Below, in pieces: positions 1 through 5,412 of a DNA stretch of 7,203 nucleotides; the stretch's first letter is position 1, and each line of letters begins with the position of its first letter. A program made the translations under genes and the position numbers. The notes under the pieces are model-generated. The model had not been told where the DNA came from, made no database searches, and was given only the letters and a program-made list of their open reading frames with translations. The stretch is from Sutterella parvirubra YIT 11816 (GTDB lineage: Bacteria > Pseudomonadota > Gammaproteobacteria > Burkholderiales > Burkholderiaceae_F): contig NZ_JH604923.1 of assembly GCF_000250875.1 (NCBI RefSeq), positions 1-7,203 of the forward strand, written 5' to 3'.

Positions 1-191
1 CGAACCTCTTCCGTGAAGAGGTTCCCTAAATCTCCAAAACGCAACCATTTCCACTTTTCCGGAATCGCAAACGGCACCTCCTCCGGAGCCTCACCAATCT
101 GCTCAACAGCAGGTTCACAGTTAAGCTGGGGAACGAGCTTCCCCTCCATCGCCCATTGCAGGATGGACTTCCTCAAAGTCTCCGCCTTCAT
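1..191 (-). CDS. hsdS: Type I restriction-modification specificity subunit HsdS, N-terminal fragment (cut by window edge)
   Basis: This is the DNA-recognition subunit of a type I restriction-modification complex; it would pair with HsdM and HsdR to choose the target site. Only the first 63 codons are inside the window and the gene continues past position 1. The opening residues MKAETLRKSILQWAMEGKLV match the helix that commonly begins HsdS proteins. Further on, PFAIPEKWKWLRFGDLGNL (about residues 40-58) matches the usual 'IPE-W-W-RLGD' entry into the first target-recognition domain. The ATG at 191-189 overlaps the hsdM TGA (190-188) as ATGA, and the GGAGGGG at the end of hsdM is placed to act as its ribosome binding site. 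By hand count the stretch is about 53% GC, clearly below hsdM, and it uses codons such as TTA, TTT and ATT that are uncommon in the neighbours. This fits the frequent exchange of recognition domains. No stop or frameshift is seen in the visible part. Confidence 0.9.
   Translation of the reverse strand, partial: MKAETLRKSILQWAMEGKLVPQLNCEPAVEQIGEAPEEVPFAIPEKWKWLRFGDLGNLFTEEV
2..24. repeat. Perfect 10-bp inverted repeat with 3-nt loop inside hsdS
   Basis: GAACCTCTTC at 2-11 is the exact reverse complement of GAAGAGGTTC at 15-24, separated by CGT. It lies within the hsdS reading frame at about residues 56-63, where the first target-recognition domain begins. It would fold into a strong hairpin in the hsdS message, or it could be a protein-binding or recombination site. 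Its role is unknown. Confidence 0.75.
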
Positions 192-1663
192 TCTTCCCCT
201 CCGATCTTCGAGAGGATCTTCCGGAGCATCTCGTCCATCACGCGCTCGTGCGCCTCACGGTCGGCCTGATACTTTTCGATCAGTTCCCTGGGCGGGAGGA
301 TCTCCTCTTTCTCCGAGGGGAAGCCGCAGAGGTCGAGGTTGTAGTCATTCCCGCGGAGCTCTTCAGCCGTGTAGGCGCGCGCCTTGTCGAAGCCGTCCAC
401 CGTGATGGCCTTGCGGTCCGTCCACCAGGCATCCAACTCCTTCAGGTGCTCCAGAAGCATCGGCTTCGTCTTCGAGAAGTGCTTGTAGCCCTCGGGCATG
501 TCCACGCGGTAGAACCAGGTCTCCTTCGTGGGCCCAGTGTTGTCGAAGAACACGACGTTGGTGGCGATCGAGGTGTAGGGCGCAAAGACGCTCGTCGGCA
601 GGCGAACGATCGTATGCATGTTGAACTTCGTGACGAGGCGCTCCTTGATGGCGCGCTTCGCGCCCGAGCCGAAGAGGAACCCGTCGGGGATGACCACCGC
701 GGCACGGCCGTCCTTCTTCAACCGGTAGCTGATCAGCGTCATGAAGAGGTCGGCGGTTTCGGAACTCCTGAACTGCTCCGGGAAGTTCCCCTGGATGACG
801 GGCTTCTCGGAGCCGCCATAGGGCGGGTTCATGAGGATGACGTCGAACTTGTCCTTTTCGCCGAACTCCTGCACGTTGGTCGTGAGCGAGTTCGCGTGGC
901 GGACGTTGGGTTCGTCGATGCCGTTCAGAAGCAGGTTCGTGACGCAAAGGAGGTAGGGAAGAGGCTTCTTCTCGATCCCGAAGAAGGAGTGGCTCAGAAG
1001 CTCACGGTCCTCATTGGTGCCGGCCGCGGCCTGGGGCTCCAACACGCGTCGGGCGGAATTGAGGAAGCCGCCCGTACCGCAGGCGAAGTCCGCCACCATG
1101 TCGCCCGGCTTCAAGCCGACGTGCGCGGCCATGAAGTCGGTGAGCGCGCGCGGCGTGTAGTACTCGCCAGCGGAACCCGCGCTCTGGAGTTCGCGCAGGA
1201 TCGATTCGTAGATGAGGCCGAAGGCGTGCGTCTCTTCCGGGTCGCTGAAGTCGAACTCGTTAATGAGCACCATCAGCTCGTGGAGCTGAACGCCGTCCTT
1301 CATGTAGTTGTGGATGTCTTCGAAGACCGCCTTCACCACGCTCTTGCGGCGGGGGCAGTGCGCGGGCAGCTGAAGGTCCTTGAGCGTCGGGAAGAGGTCG
1401 TTGTTGACGAAGTCGAGAAGTTCGTCGCCTTTGAGCGCTTCCGTGTTGCCGATGTCGGTGTTCGCCCAGTGGCGCCAACGGAGGTATTCCGGAATGATCG
1501 ATTCGTACTCGTCATCCATCAGCTCCCAAACGCTTTCGGCGTCGTCGTAGACCTTGAGGAAGAGCATCCACGTCAGCTGCTCGATGCGCTGCGCATCACC
1601 GTTGATGCCGGCATCCTGACGCATGATGTCGCGGACGCGCTTCACGAAATTTCCAATGCTCAT
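188..1663 (-). CDS. hsdM: Type I restriction-modification DNA adenine methyltransferase subunit HsdM
   Basis: This is the modification subunit of the type I system; with HsdS it transfers a methyl group from S-adenosylmethionine to N6 of adenine in the target site and so protects host DNA. The 491-residue length is normal for the family. Residues about 1-130 form the helical HsdM N-terminal domain (MSIGNFVKRVRDIMR..., TWMLFLKVYDDAE). The methyltransferase fold follows: EYYTPR at 167-172, motif I DFACGTGGFL at 192-201 for cofactor binding, and catalytic motif IV NPPY at 279-282 within VILMNPPYGG. The charged, helical C-terminus (about 455-491) probably contacts HsdS. The ATG at 1663-1661 is embedded in the hsdR stop as ATGA, with GGAG five bases upstream as ribosome binding site. 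Its own TGA overlaps the hsdS start in the same way. It is intact and appears to depend on transcription from upstream of hsdR. Confidence 0.96.
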   Translation of the reverse strand: MSIGNFVKRVRDIMRQDAGINGDAQRIEQLTWMLFLKVYDDAESVWELMDDEYESIIPEYLRWRHWANTDIGNTEALKGDELLDFVNNDLFPTLKDLQLPAHCPRRKSVVKAVFEDIHNYMKDGVQLHELMVLINEFDFSDPEETHAFGLIYESILRELQSAGSAGEYYTPRALTDFMAAHVGLKPGDMVADFACGTGGFLNSARRVLEPQAAAGTNEDRELLSHSFFGIEKKPLPYLLCVTNLLLNGIDEPNVRHANSLTTNVQEFGEKDKFDVILMNPPYGGSEKPVIQGNFPEQFRSSETADLFMTLISYRLKKDGRAAVVIPDGFLFGSGAKRAIKERLVTKFNMHTIVRLPTSVFAPYTSIATNVVFFDNTGPTKETWFYRVDMPEGYKHFSKTKPMLLEHLKELDAWWTDRKAITVDGFDKARAYTAEELRGNDYNLDLCGFPSEKEEILPPRELIEKYQADREAHERVMDEMLRKILSKIGGEE

Positions 1664-4134
1664 TCAAGCTCCATGATGTTCTTGTTTTCGGACCGTTCTT
1701 CCGGTCGGTAGAGGGCATCTTCGAGCTCCTGCACGGCGGCGCGGTAGCCCGACTTGTCCCCGAAGGCCTTGACGATCTTTGGGAGGCCCCCCAGTCCCCG
1801 GAACTCTTCGCTCCGGAGGACGGCGATGTCGTCGACCTCACGCACGCCTTCGTGCGCATAAATGCTGATCAGAATTTCCAAAACCTTGCGCGCCACGCCC
1901 TGGTACTTGTCGAGGAAGCGGCTGCGCATCGCCCGCGAGGCGCGCATCTGACGCGTCATCGGGGGCTTGCCGAACGCGATTTCGCAGAGCAGGTCGAATT
2001 CGTCCGCGTCCGGGTTCTTGAGTTCCTTGCGGAGCTGGTCGAAGAGAACCCCTTCGCGCTCCAAACGGTCGATGATCGCCTTCTTCTCTTCGGGACCGTT
2101 CCAAACTTCGAGGAAGTCCGCTTCGCTGCCGAAGAGCTGAAGGATGTTGCGCCGCGTGTAGTCGCGGAACTTCGCCGTGACGAGATTGCCTGACTCGTCG
2201 AGGAAGCTCACCGAGCTCCCCACGACGGTGACCTCGACGTTCTTCACGCGGTAGACGACGGACTTCTCGGGATCGACCGGAGGCATTTTGCCGACGCCGT
2301 TCCCGGGGTTGCCGCCGTCACCGTCATCACCGTCGTCATTCCCGTCGCCGTCGTCTCCGTCGTCCGGCTTCACTTCAATATCCACCGGAGGTTCCCGGCG
2401 CTCGGGCTTGGGCACCGGATCGCCTTCGCCCCATTCGACTTCGACCTCGGCCTCGCCGTCGAACTCCGGATCCTTGAAGAGTTCGCACGCGCCGCGGAAG
2501 TCGAGGATCGTGAAGAACGTCTTCCCGGCGTCCTCGCGCAGACGCGTGCCGCGGCCGATGATCTGCTTGAATTCCGTCATCGAGCGGATCGGCGTGTCGA
2601 GCACGATGAGCTTCACGCACTTCGTGTCCGCGCCCGTCGTGAGAAGTTTCGAGGTCGTCACGACGACGGGGTACGGCTCGTAGGGGCTCGTGAAGCTCGA
2701 ATAGAGGCTGCGCCCCTCATCGTCGTCCCCGGTCATGCGCACGGCGTAGAAGGGTTCTTCGGCCACCATGTCCCGGTTGCACCGGCGGACGGCGTCCCTC
2801 ATGCGCGCCGCATGGTCCTGCGTCGTGCAGAAGATGATCGTCTTCGACATCCGGCCGATGTGGCGCAGGTACTTGGTGACGTACTCGGCCACGGTCTGCG
2901 TGCGGTTTTCGAGAATGAGCCGCCGGTCGAAGTCGTCCAGGGTGTAGAGGCGCTGCTCGATGGGCTTCCCGTCGGCGTCGACTTCGCCTTCCATGGGCTC
3001 CCACCCGTCGCGGTCCTTGTCGAGGTGCACGCGCACGACCTGGAAGGGCGCGAGGAACCCGTCTTCGATCCCCTGCTTCAGCGAATAGGTGTAGAGCGGA
3101 TCGCCGAAGTAGGCGGCGTTGTCCGAGCCGTCCTTCTTGTTGGGGGTCGCGGTGAGGCCGATCTGAATCGCCGGCTCGAAGTACTCCAGGATCTCGCGCC
3201 AGCTGCTTTCCTCCGACGCGCTCCCGCGGTGGCACTCGTCGACGATGACGAGGTCGAAGTAGTTCCGCGGGACCTGGCGGAAGTTGTCCGCAAAGGTCTT
3301 CCCGCTGCCGCCGTCCTCGCGGCCCTTCAGCTGCTGATAGAGTCCGAAGTAGATGCAGTGGCTCGAATCGATCTCGCCCCCTTGAATCTTCGTCTGGATG
3401 CGCTCGAAGGGCGCGAAGTCGCCGACGATCGTCTGGTCGACCAGCTGGTTGCGGTCGGCGAGGTACAGCACGTTTCGCACCACGCCCGCGCGGCGCAGCC
3501 GCCAAACGATCTGAAAGGCCGTGTAGGTCTTCCCGGTCCCCGTCGCCATGACGAGGAGGGCGCGGCGGCGCTTGTCCGCGACGATGGCGTTCACGACGCG
3601 GTTGATCGCGACCATCTGGTAGTAGCGCGGAATCTTGCCGTCTTCGCTCGTGAAGTACTGGGCGTTCGCCATCGCATGTTCGCGGTCGTCGGGCACGCCG
3701 CGGGCTTCGCACCACATGCGCCAGAGTTGGTCGGGCGTCGGGAATTGGTCCATGCCCAATTCGCGCAGGACGCCCGTCTTCAGATTGAATTCGAGGAACT
3801 TCTCACCCGCCGACGCGTAGGCGAACGGAATGTCGAGCATCTTCGCGTAGACGATCGCCTGATCGAGCCCGTCCTCCGCCTTCATCGACGACTTCTTCGC
3901 TTCGATCACGGCCATGGGGCAGTTCACGTTGCGGCAGAGGAGGTAGTCGGGACGGTTGCGGCCCTTGGGCTTCACCTTCTGGGCGAAGTTCTTCTCGGGA
4001 ACGATGCGGAAGCGGTCGCTCCGGAGCGAGTACTCCATCCAAATCGACGAAGACGGCCAGCCGGCCGCTTTGAGGGCGGGCGTGATCCGGCGCTCCTTGG
4101 TGTCTTCTTCCGTTTCGATGCGGTGAGTGAGCAT
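1660..4134 (-). CDS. hsdR: Type I restriction endonuclease/translocase subunit HsdR (EcoEI-like)
   Basis: This is the motor and nuclease subunit of the type I system; on unmethylated DNA it translocates with ATP and cuts far from the recognition site. The 824-residue reading starts at MLTHRIETEEDTKERRITPALKAAGW, a typical HsdR opening. AAGGA five bases upstream supports this start over an open extension reaching 4512. The N-terminal nuclease has D63 (RPDYLL) and E78-A-K80 (VIEAKK), a PD-(D/E)xK site. The superfamily 2 motor shows Walker A ATGTGKT at 197-203, DECH at 299-302, TATP at 328-331 and QIIGRGTR at 524-531. A glycine/aspartate-rich linker (about 591-614) joins the motor to a C-terminal domain of the EcoEI HsdR type (about 640-815). 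The gene is intact and overlaps hsdM by 4 bases. EcoEI-like features suggest the type IB family, but that subclass is an inference. Confidence 0.96.
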   Translation of the reverse strand: MLTHRIETEEDTKERRITPALKAAGWPSSSIWMEYSLRSDRFRIVPEKNFAQKVKPKGRNRPDYLLCRNVNCPMAVIEAKKSSMKAEDGLDQAIVYAKMLDIPFAYASAGEKFLEFNLKTGVLRELGMDQFPTPDQLWRMWCEARGVPDDREHAMANAQYFTSEDGKIPRYYQMVAINRVVNAIVADKRRRALLVMATGTGKTYTAFQIVWRLRRAGVVRNVLYLADRNQLVDQTIVGDFAPFERIQTKIQGGEIDSSHCIYFGLYQQLKGREDGGSGKTFADNFRQVPRNYFDLVIVDECHRGSASEESSWREILEYFEPAIQIGLTATPNKKDGSDNAAYFGDPLYTYSLKQGIEDGFLAPFQVVRVHLDKDRDGWEPMEGEVDADGKPIEQRLYTLDDFDRRLILENRTQTVAEYVTKYLRHIGRMSKTIIFCTTQDHAARMRDAVRRCNRDMVAEEPFYAVRMTGDDDEGRSLYSSFTSPYEPYPVVVTTSKLLTTGADTKCVKLIVLDTPIRSMTEFKQIIGRGTRLREDAGKTFFTILDFRGACELFKDPEFDGEAEVEVEWGEGDPVPKPERREPPVDIEVKPDDGDDGDGNDDGDDGDGGNPGNGVGKMPPVDPEKSVVYRVKNVEVTVVGSSVSFLDESGNLVTAKFRDYTRRNILQLFGSEADFLEVWNGPEEKKAIIDRLEREGVLFDQLRKELKNPDADEFDLLCEIAFGKPPMTRQMRASRAMRSRFLDKYQGVARKVLEILISIYAHEGVREVDDIAVLRSEEFRGLGGLPKIVKAFGDKSGYRAAVQELEDALYRPEERSENKNIMELE
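2293..2364 (-). repeat. Low-complexity Gly/Asp repeat encoding the HsdR inter-domain linker
   Basis: About 24 codons made almost wholly of GAC/GAT and GGC/GGT/GGG with a few AAC encode runs such as DDGDDGDGND followed by DGDDGDGGNPGNG. The block separates the helicase motor from the C-terminal domain of HsdR and is probably an acidic flexible linker. The unit is three bases or a multiple of three, so length changes should keep the reading frame. Confidence 0.75.
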
Positions 4135-4139
4135 TTCCG

Positions 4140-4144
4140 TCCTT
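4140..4144 (-). promoter_or_regulatory. Ribosome binding site that fixes the hsdR start
   Basis: On the minus strand AAGGA lies five bases before the ATG at 4134-4132. It decides the hsdR start, because the same frame stays open for 126 further codons upstream with no family-like sequence. Confidence 0.7.
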
Positions 4145-4228
4145 TTCTGGTCGAGGCTTGGGTGGTGCGTGGCGTTGGTGGTCGCGCGTCCGGCCTTGAG
4201 GAGCCGCGGGCCGTCGGCATACCGGCAA

Positions 4229-4234
4229 ATTCTA
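4229..4234 (-). promoter_or_regulatory. Weak -10 candidate for the hsdR-hsdM-hsdS operon
   Basis: The minus strand reads TAGAAT here, one of the few AT-rich hexamers upstream of hsdR and about 95 bases from its ATG. The expected -35 position reads GCGGAG, a poor match, so this is a tentative assignment. Confidence 0.2.
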
Positions 4235-4435
4235 ACGTCTTTCGGGCGTCTCTCCGCATGCCCTTCGGGCCGCTCTGCGCGAACGGTCACCCTCGGCCGC
4301 CACGCTGCGGCGTCGGTCGCGGCGAACGCGTTGGTGTTGGCGGTCGTGCCGAGGGCGCTCTCGCGGACGGAAGGGGCCGGACGGATCGAAGGGGCCGCCG
4401 CCGAGGCGCACTGAGGGGTGGGCGGAAGCGTACGA

Positions 4436-4480
4436 CCGATAAGCTTATGGACGATAAGCTTATCGGCAAGAAGCTTAAAA
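4436..4480. repeat. Three 15-bp phased AAGCTT repeats containing a perfect 13-bp inverted repeat
   Basis: Three consecutive 15-bp units begin at 4436, 4451 and 4466, each with AAGCTT at the same offset (4441, 4456, 4471). The first two share the 11-base core GATAAGCTTAT, which itself contains the 10-bp palindrome ATAAGCTTAT; the third is degenerate (AAGAAGCTTAAAA). CCGATAAGCTTAT at 4436-4448 is the exact reverse complement of ATAAGCTTATCGG at 4454-4466, with a 5-base spacer. A possible fourth, decayed unit (GGAAGCGTAC) sits one period upstream. The array is AT-rich inside very GC-rich DNA, about 140 bp before the carbonic anhydrase ATG and 300 bp before the hsdR ATG. It most resembles an operator array for a dimeric regulator. 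It lacks a U-tract, so it is not an intrinsic terminator. Confidence 0.8.
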
Positions 4481-4548
4481 ACTCTACGGTCCCGGGAGCT
4501 TCCTCCTCTCAATGGAGGACCCCGAACGCCTCCTCAACGGTCTTCGCC

Positions 4549-4564
4549 CGCGCTATATTGCGCG
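4549..4564 (+). promoter_or_regulatory. -10 candidate TATATT in a small inverted repeat, upstream of carbonic anhydrase
   Basis: TATATT at 4554-4559 is the best -10-like hexamer upstream of the carbonic anhydrase gene. CGCGC and GCGCG flank it as a 5-bp inverted repeat. No good -35 lies 16-18 bases upstream (TCCTCA). This could indicate dependence on an activator, possibly acting at the repeats at 4436-4480. Transcription would begin near 4566 and leave a leader of about 55 bases. Confidence 0.35.
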
Positions 4565-4621
4565 ACGGCTCCCGAACGGAGCCACCGAACCCCCAAGACC
4601 GAATCCCGCAACAACACCCCC

Positions 4622-5272
4622 ATGACCAACTTCCACGACCTGATCGAGGGCTTTCACAACTTCAAGGAGGCGCACCTGGAGCGCGACCGCGAGTTCTTCG
4701 ACGCCTTGAAGCACGGCCAGAACCCGCGCACGCTCGTCATCGCCTGCTGTGACTCCCGCGTCGACCCCGCGATCCTGATGGGCTGCCGCCCGGGCGACCT
4801 CTTCGTCGTGCGGAACGTCGCGGCGCTCGTCCCGGCGGAAGACCAGTCCGCCGCCCCCGACGCCGTGATGGCGGCGGTCGAGTACGGGGTGAAGCACCTC
4901 GCGGTCGAGCACATCATCGTGATGGGGCACTCGAACTGCGGCGGGATCCACGGGCTCTTGAACCCCGTGGAAGTGAAGAACGAAAGCTACATCCGCGGCT
5001 GGCTCTGCCTCGCGCATCCCGTGTTGGACGAGCTCGCCCACACGGACATTCCCGAGGACGACCATCACGGCCGGAGCCGCCACTGCGAGGAGGCGGCGAT
5101 CCTGCTCTCGATCGAGAATCTCCTCTCCTACGGGTGGCTACACGACAGGGTGGAGGCGGGTACCCTCAAGCTTCACGCCCTCTACTACGACATGCACGAC
5201 GGGAACCTCTGCGTCTGGGACGCGGAGAAGGAAGACTTCGTGCCGAGCGCGGCGATCGTGGGGAAGGCGTAG
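4622..5272 (+). CDS. Beta-class carbonic anhydrase
   Basis: This enzyme interconverts CO2 and bicarbonate with a zinc ion, probably in the cytoplasm since no signal peptide is seen; in bacteria such enzymes supply bicarbonate for carboxylations and help with pH balance. The 216-residue length is normal for the bacterial beta class. The zinc ligands are visible: Cys42 in ACCDSRVDP (41-49, with the Asp44-Arg46 dyad) and His103/Cys106 in GHSNCGG (102-108). Other family blocks are RPGDLFVVRNVA (56-67), DAVMAAVEYGVKHL (80-93) and the C-terminal LHALYYDMHDG. The start was chosen because MTNFHDLIEGFHNF matches the usual N-terminal helix; the frame is open further upstream but without family-like sequence. 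No Shine-Dalgarno sequence is visible before the ATG (AACAACACCCCC), which is unusual beside the strong site of the next gene. It is divergent from hsdR and in line with the downstream peptidase. Confidence 0.95.
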   Translation: MTNFHDLIEGFHNFKEAHLERDREFFDALKHGQNPRTLVIACCDSRVDPAILMGCRPGDLFVVRNVAALVPAEDQSAAPDAVMAAVEYGVKHLAVEHIIVMGHSNCGGIHGLLNPVEVKNESYIRGWLCLAHPVLDELAHTDIPEDDHHGRSRHCEEAAILLSIENLLSYGWLHDRVEAGTLKLHALYYDMHDGNLCVWDAEKEDFVPSAAIVGKA

Positions 5273-5292
5273 GCCGCCTGAAGCCGCGCGCC

Positions 5293-5310
5293 CCGTCGGC
5301 CCGCCGACGG
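5293..5310 (+). terminator. Hairpin after carbonic anhydrase, possible weak terminator
   Basis: CCGTCGG (5293-5299) pairs with CCGACGG (5304-5310) around a CCCG loop, 20 bases after the carbonic anhydrase stop. No U-tract follows (ACCAAACCCC), so it is not a canonical intrinsic terminator. Its position between a stop codon and the next promoter still fits a transcription or mRNA-end signal. Confidence 0.35.
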
Positions 5311-5322
5311 ACCAAACCCCAA

Positions 5323-5351
5323 TTGTCCGGGCGCGGCGCTCTTCCTAGCAT
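5323..5351 (+). promoter_or_regulatory. Sigma70-like promoter for the C69 dipeptidase gene
   Basis: TTGTCC (5323-5328) and TAGCAT (5346-5351) each match four of six consensus bases and are separated by the optimal 17 bases. They lie 60 bases before the peptidase ATG and after the carbonic anhydrase hairpin. This suggests the peptidase is transcribed on its own, with a start near 5358. Confidence 0.5.
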
Positions 5352-5367
5352 GGCTCGAAATCAACCG

Positions 5368-5388
5368 GACCGGCCCGACCAGCCGGTC
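5368..5388 (+). repeat. 7-bp inverted repeat in the dipeptidase 5' leader
   Basis: GACCGGC at 5368-5374 is the exact reverse complement of GCCGGTC at 5382-5388, with a 7-base spacer. It sits just downstream of the predicted transcription start and 12 bases before the Shine-Dalgarno sequence. It could be a leader hairpin or an operator; in this GC-rich sequence chance is also possible. Confidence 0.45.
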
Positions 5389-5400
5389 GCCAGAACCCAA

Positions 5401-5408
5401 AGGAGGAG
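5401..5408 (+). promoter_or_regulatory. Strong Shine-Dalgarno sequence for the C69 dipeptidase
   Basis: AGGAGGAG lies four bases before the ATG at 5413. It is a near-perfect match to the 16S rRNA anti-Shine-Dalgarno sequence and fixes the start at the first residue of a good signal peptide. Confidence 0.8.
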
Positions 5409-5412
5409 AAAC

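Larger units (their letters stand above)
4135..4621. other. Divergent intergenic region between hsdR and the carbonic anhydrase gene
   Basis: This 487-bp stretch holds no open frame with a recognisable protein or a supported start. The open frames that cross it are arginine/proline/alanine-rich and look like GC-driven shadows. It must carry the start signals for both flanking operons. Visible elements are the AAGCTT repeat array (4436-4480), a TATATT -10 candidate for the rightward gene (4554-4559), and a weak TAGAAT -10 candidate for hsdR on the minus strand (4234-4229) with no good -35. There is also an imperfect direct repeat, GGACGGAAGGGGCC at 4365-4378, repeated at 4379-4396 with a 4-base insertion. 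A short inverted repeat, TCCTCC/GGAGGA, lies at 4501-4519. Confidence 0.7.

Noticed and set aside
248..1711. 487-codon open frame on the plus strand opposite hsdM
   Set aside because: It is a shadow of hsdM produced by high GC and third-codon bias. The protein is low-complexity and Val/Arg/Glu-rich with no domain, and the opposite strand has clear methyltransferase motifs.
2293..2364. Phase variation of hsdR through the Gly/Asp-coding repeat
   Set aside because: The repeat units are multiples of three bases, so slippage by whole units would change linker length but not the reading frame.
4436..4466. The 13-bp inverted repeat as an intrinsic terminator
   Set aside because: Neither strand has a run of T after the stem, no gene ends nearby, and the same core recurs at a fixed 15-bp period, which fits a binding array better.
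4135..4512. In-frame N-terminal extension of HsdR (126 more codons)
   Set aside because: The extension is Arg/Pro/Ala-rich, crosses the AAGCTT repeat array and has no HsdR-like sequence. The ATG at 4134 has a ribosome binding site and a typical HsdR opening.
2812..4752. 646-codon open frame on the plus strand opposite hsdR and running into the carbonic anhydrase start
   Set aside because: It has no recognisable domain and is antisense to the HsdR helicase motifs. It overlaps carbonic anhydrase in another frame, so it is a composition artefact.
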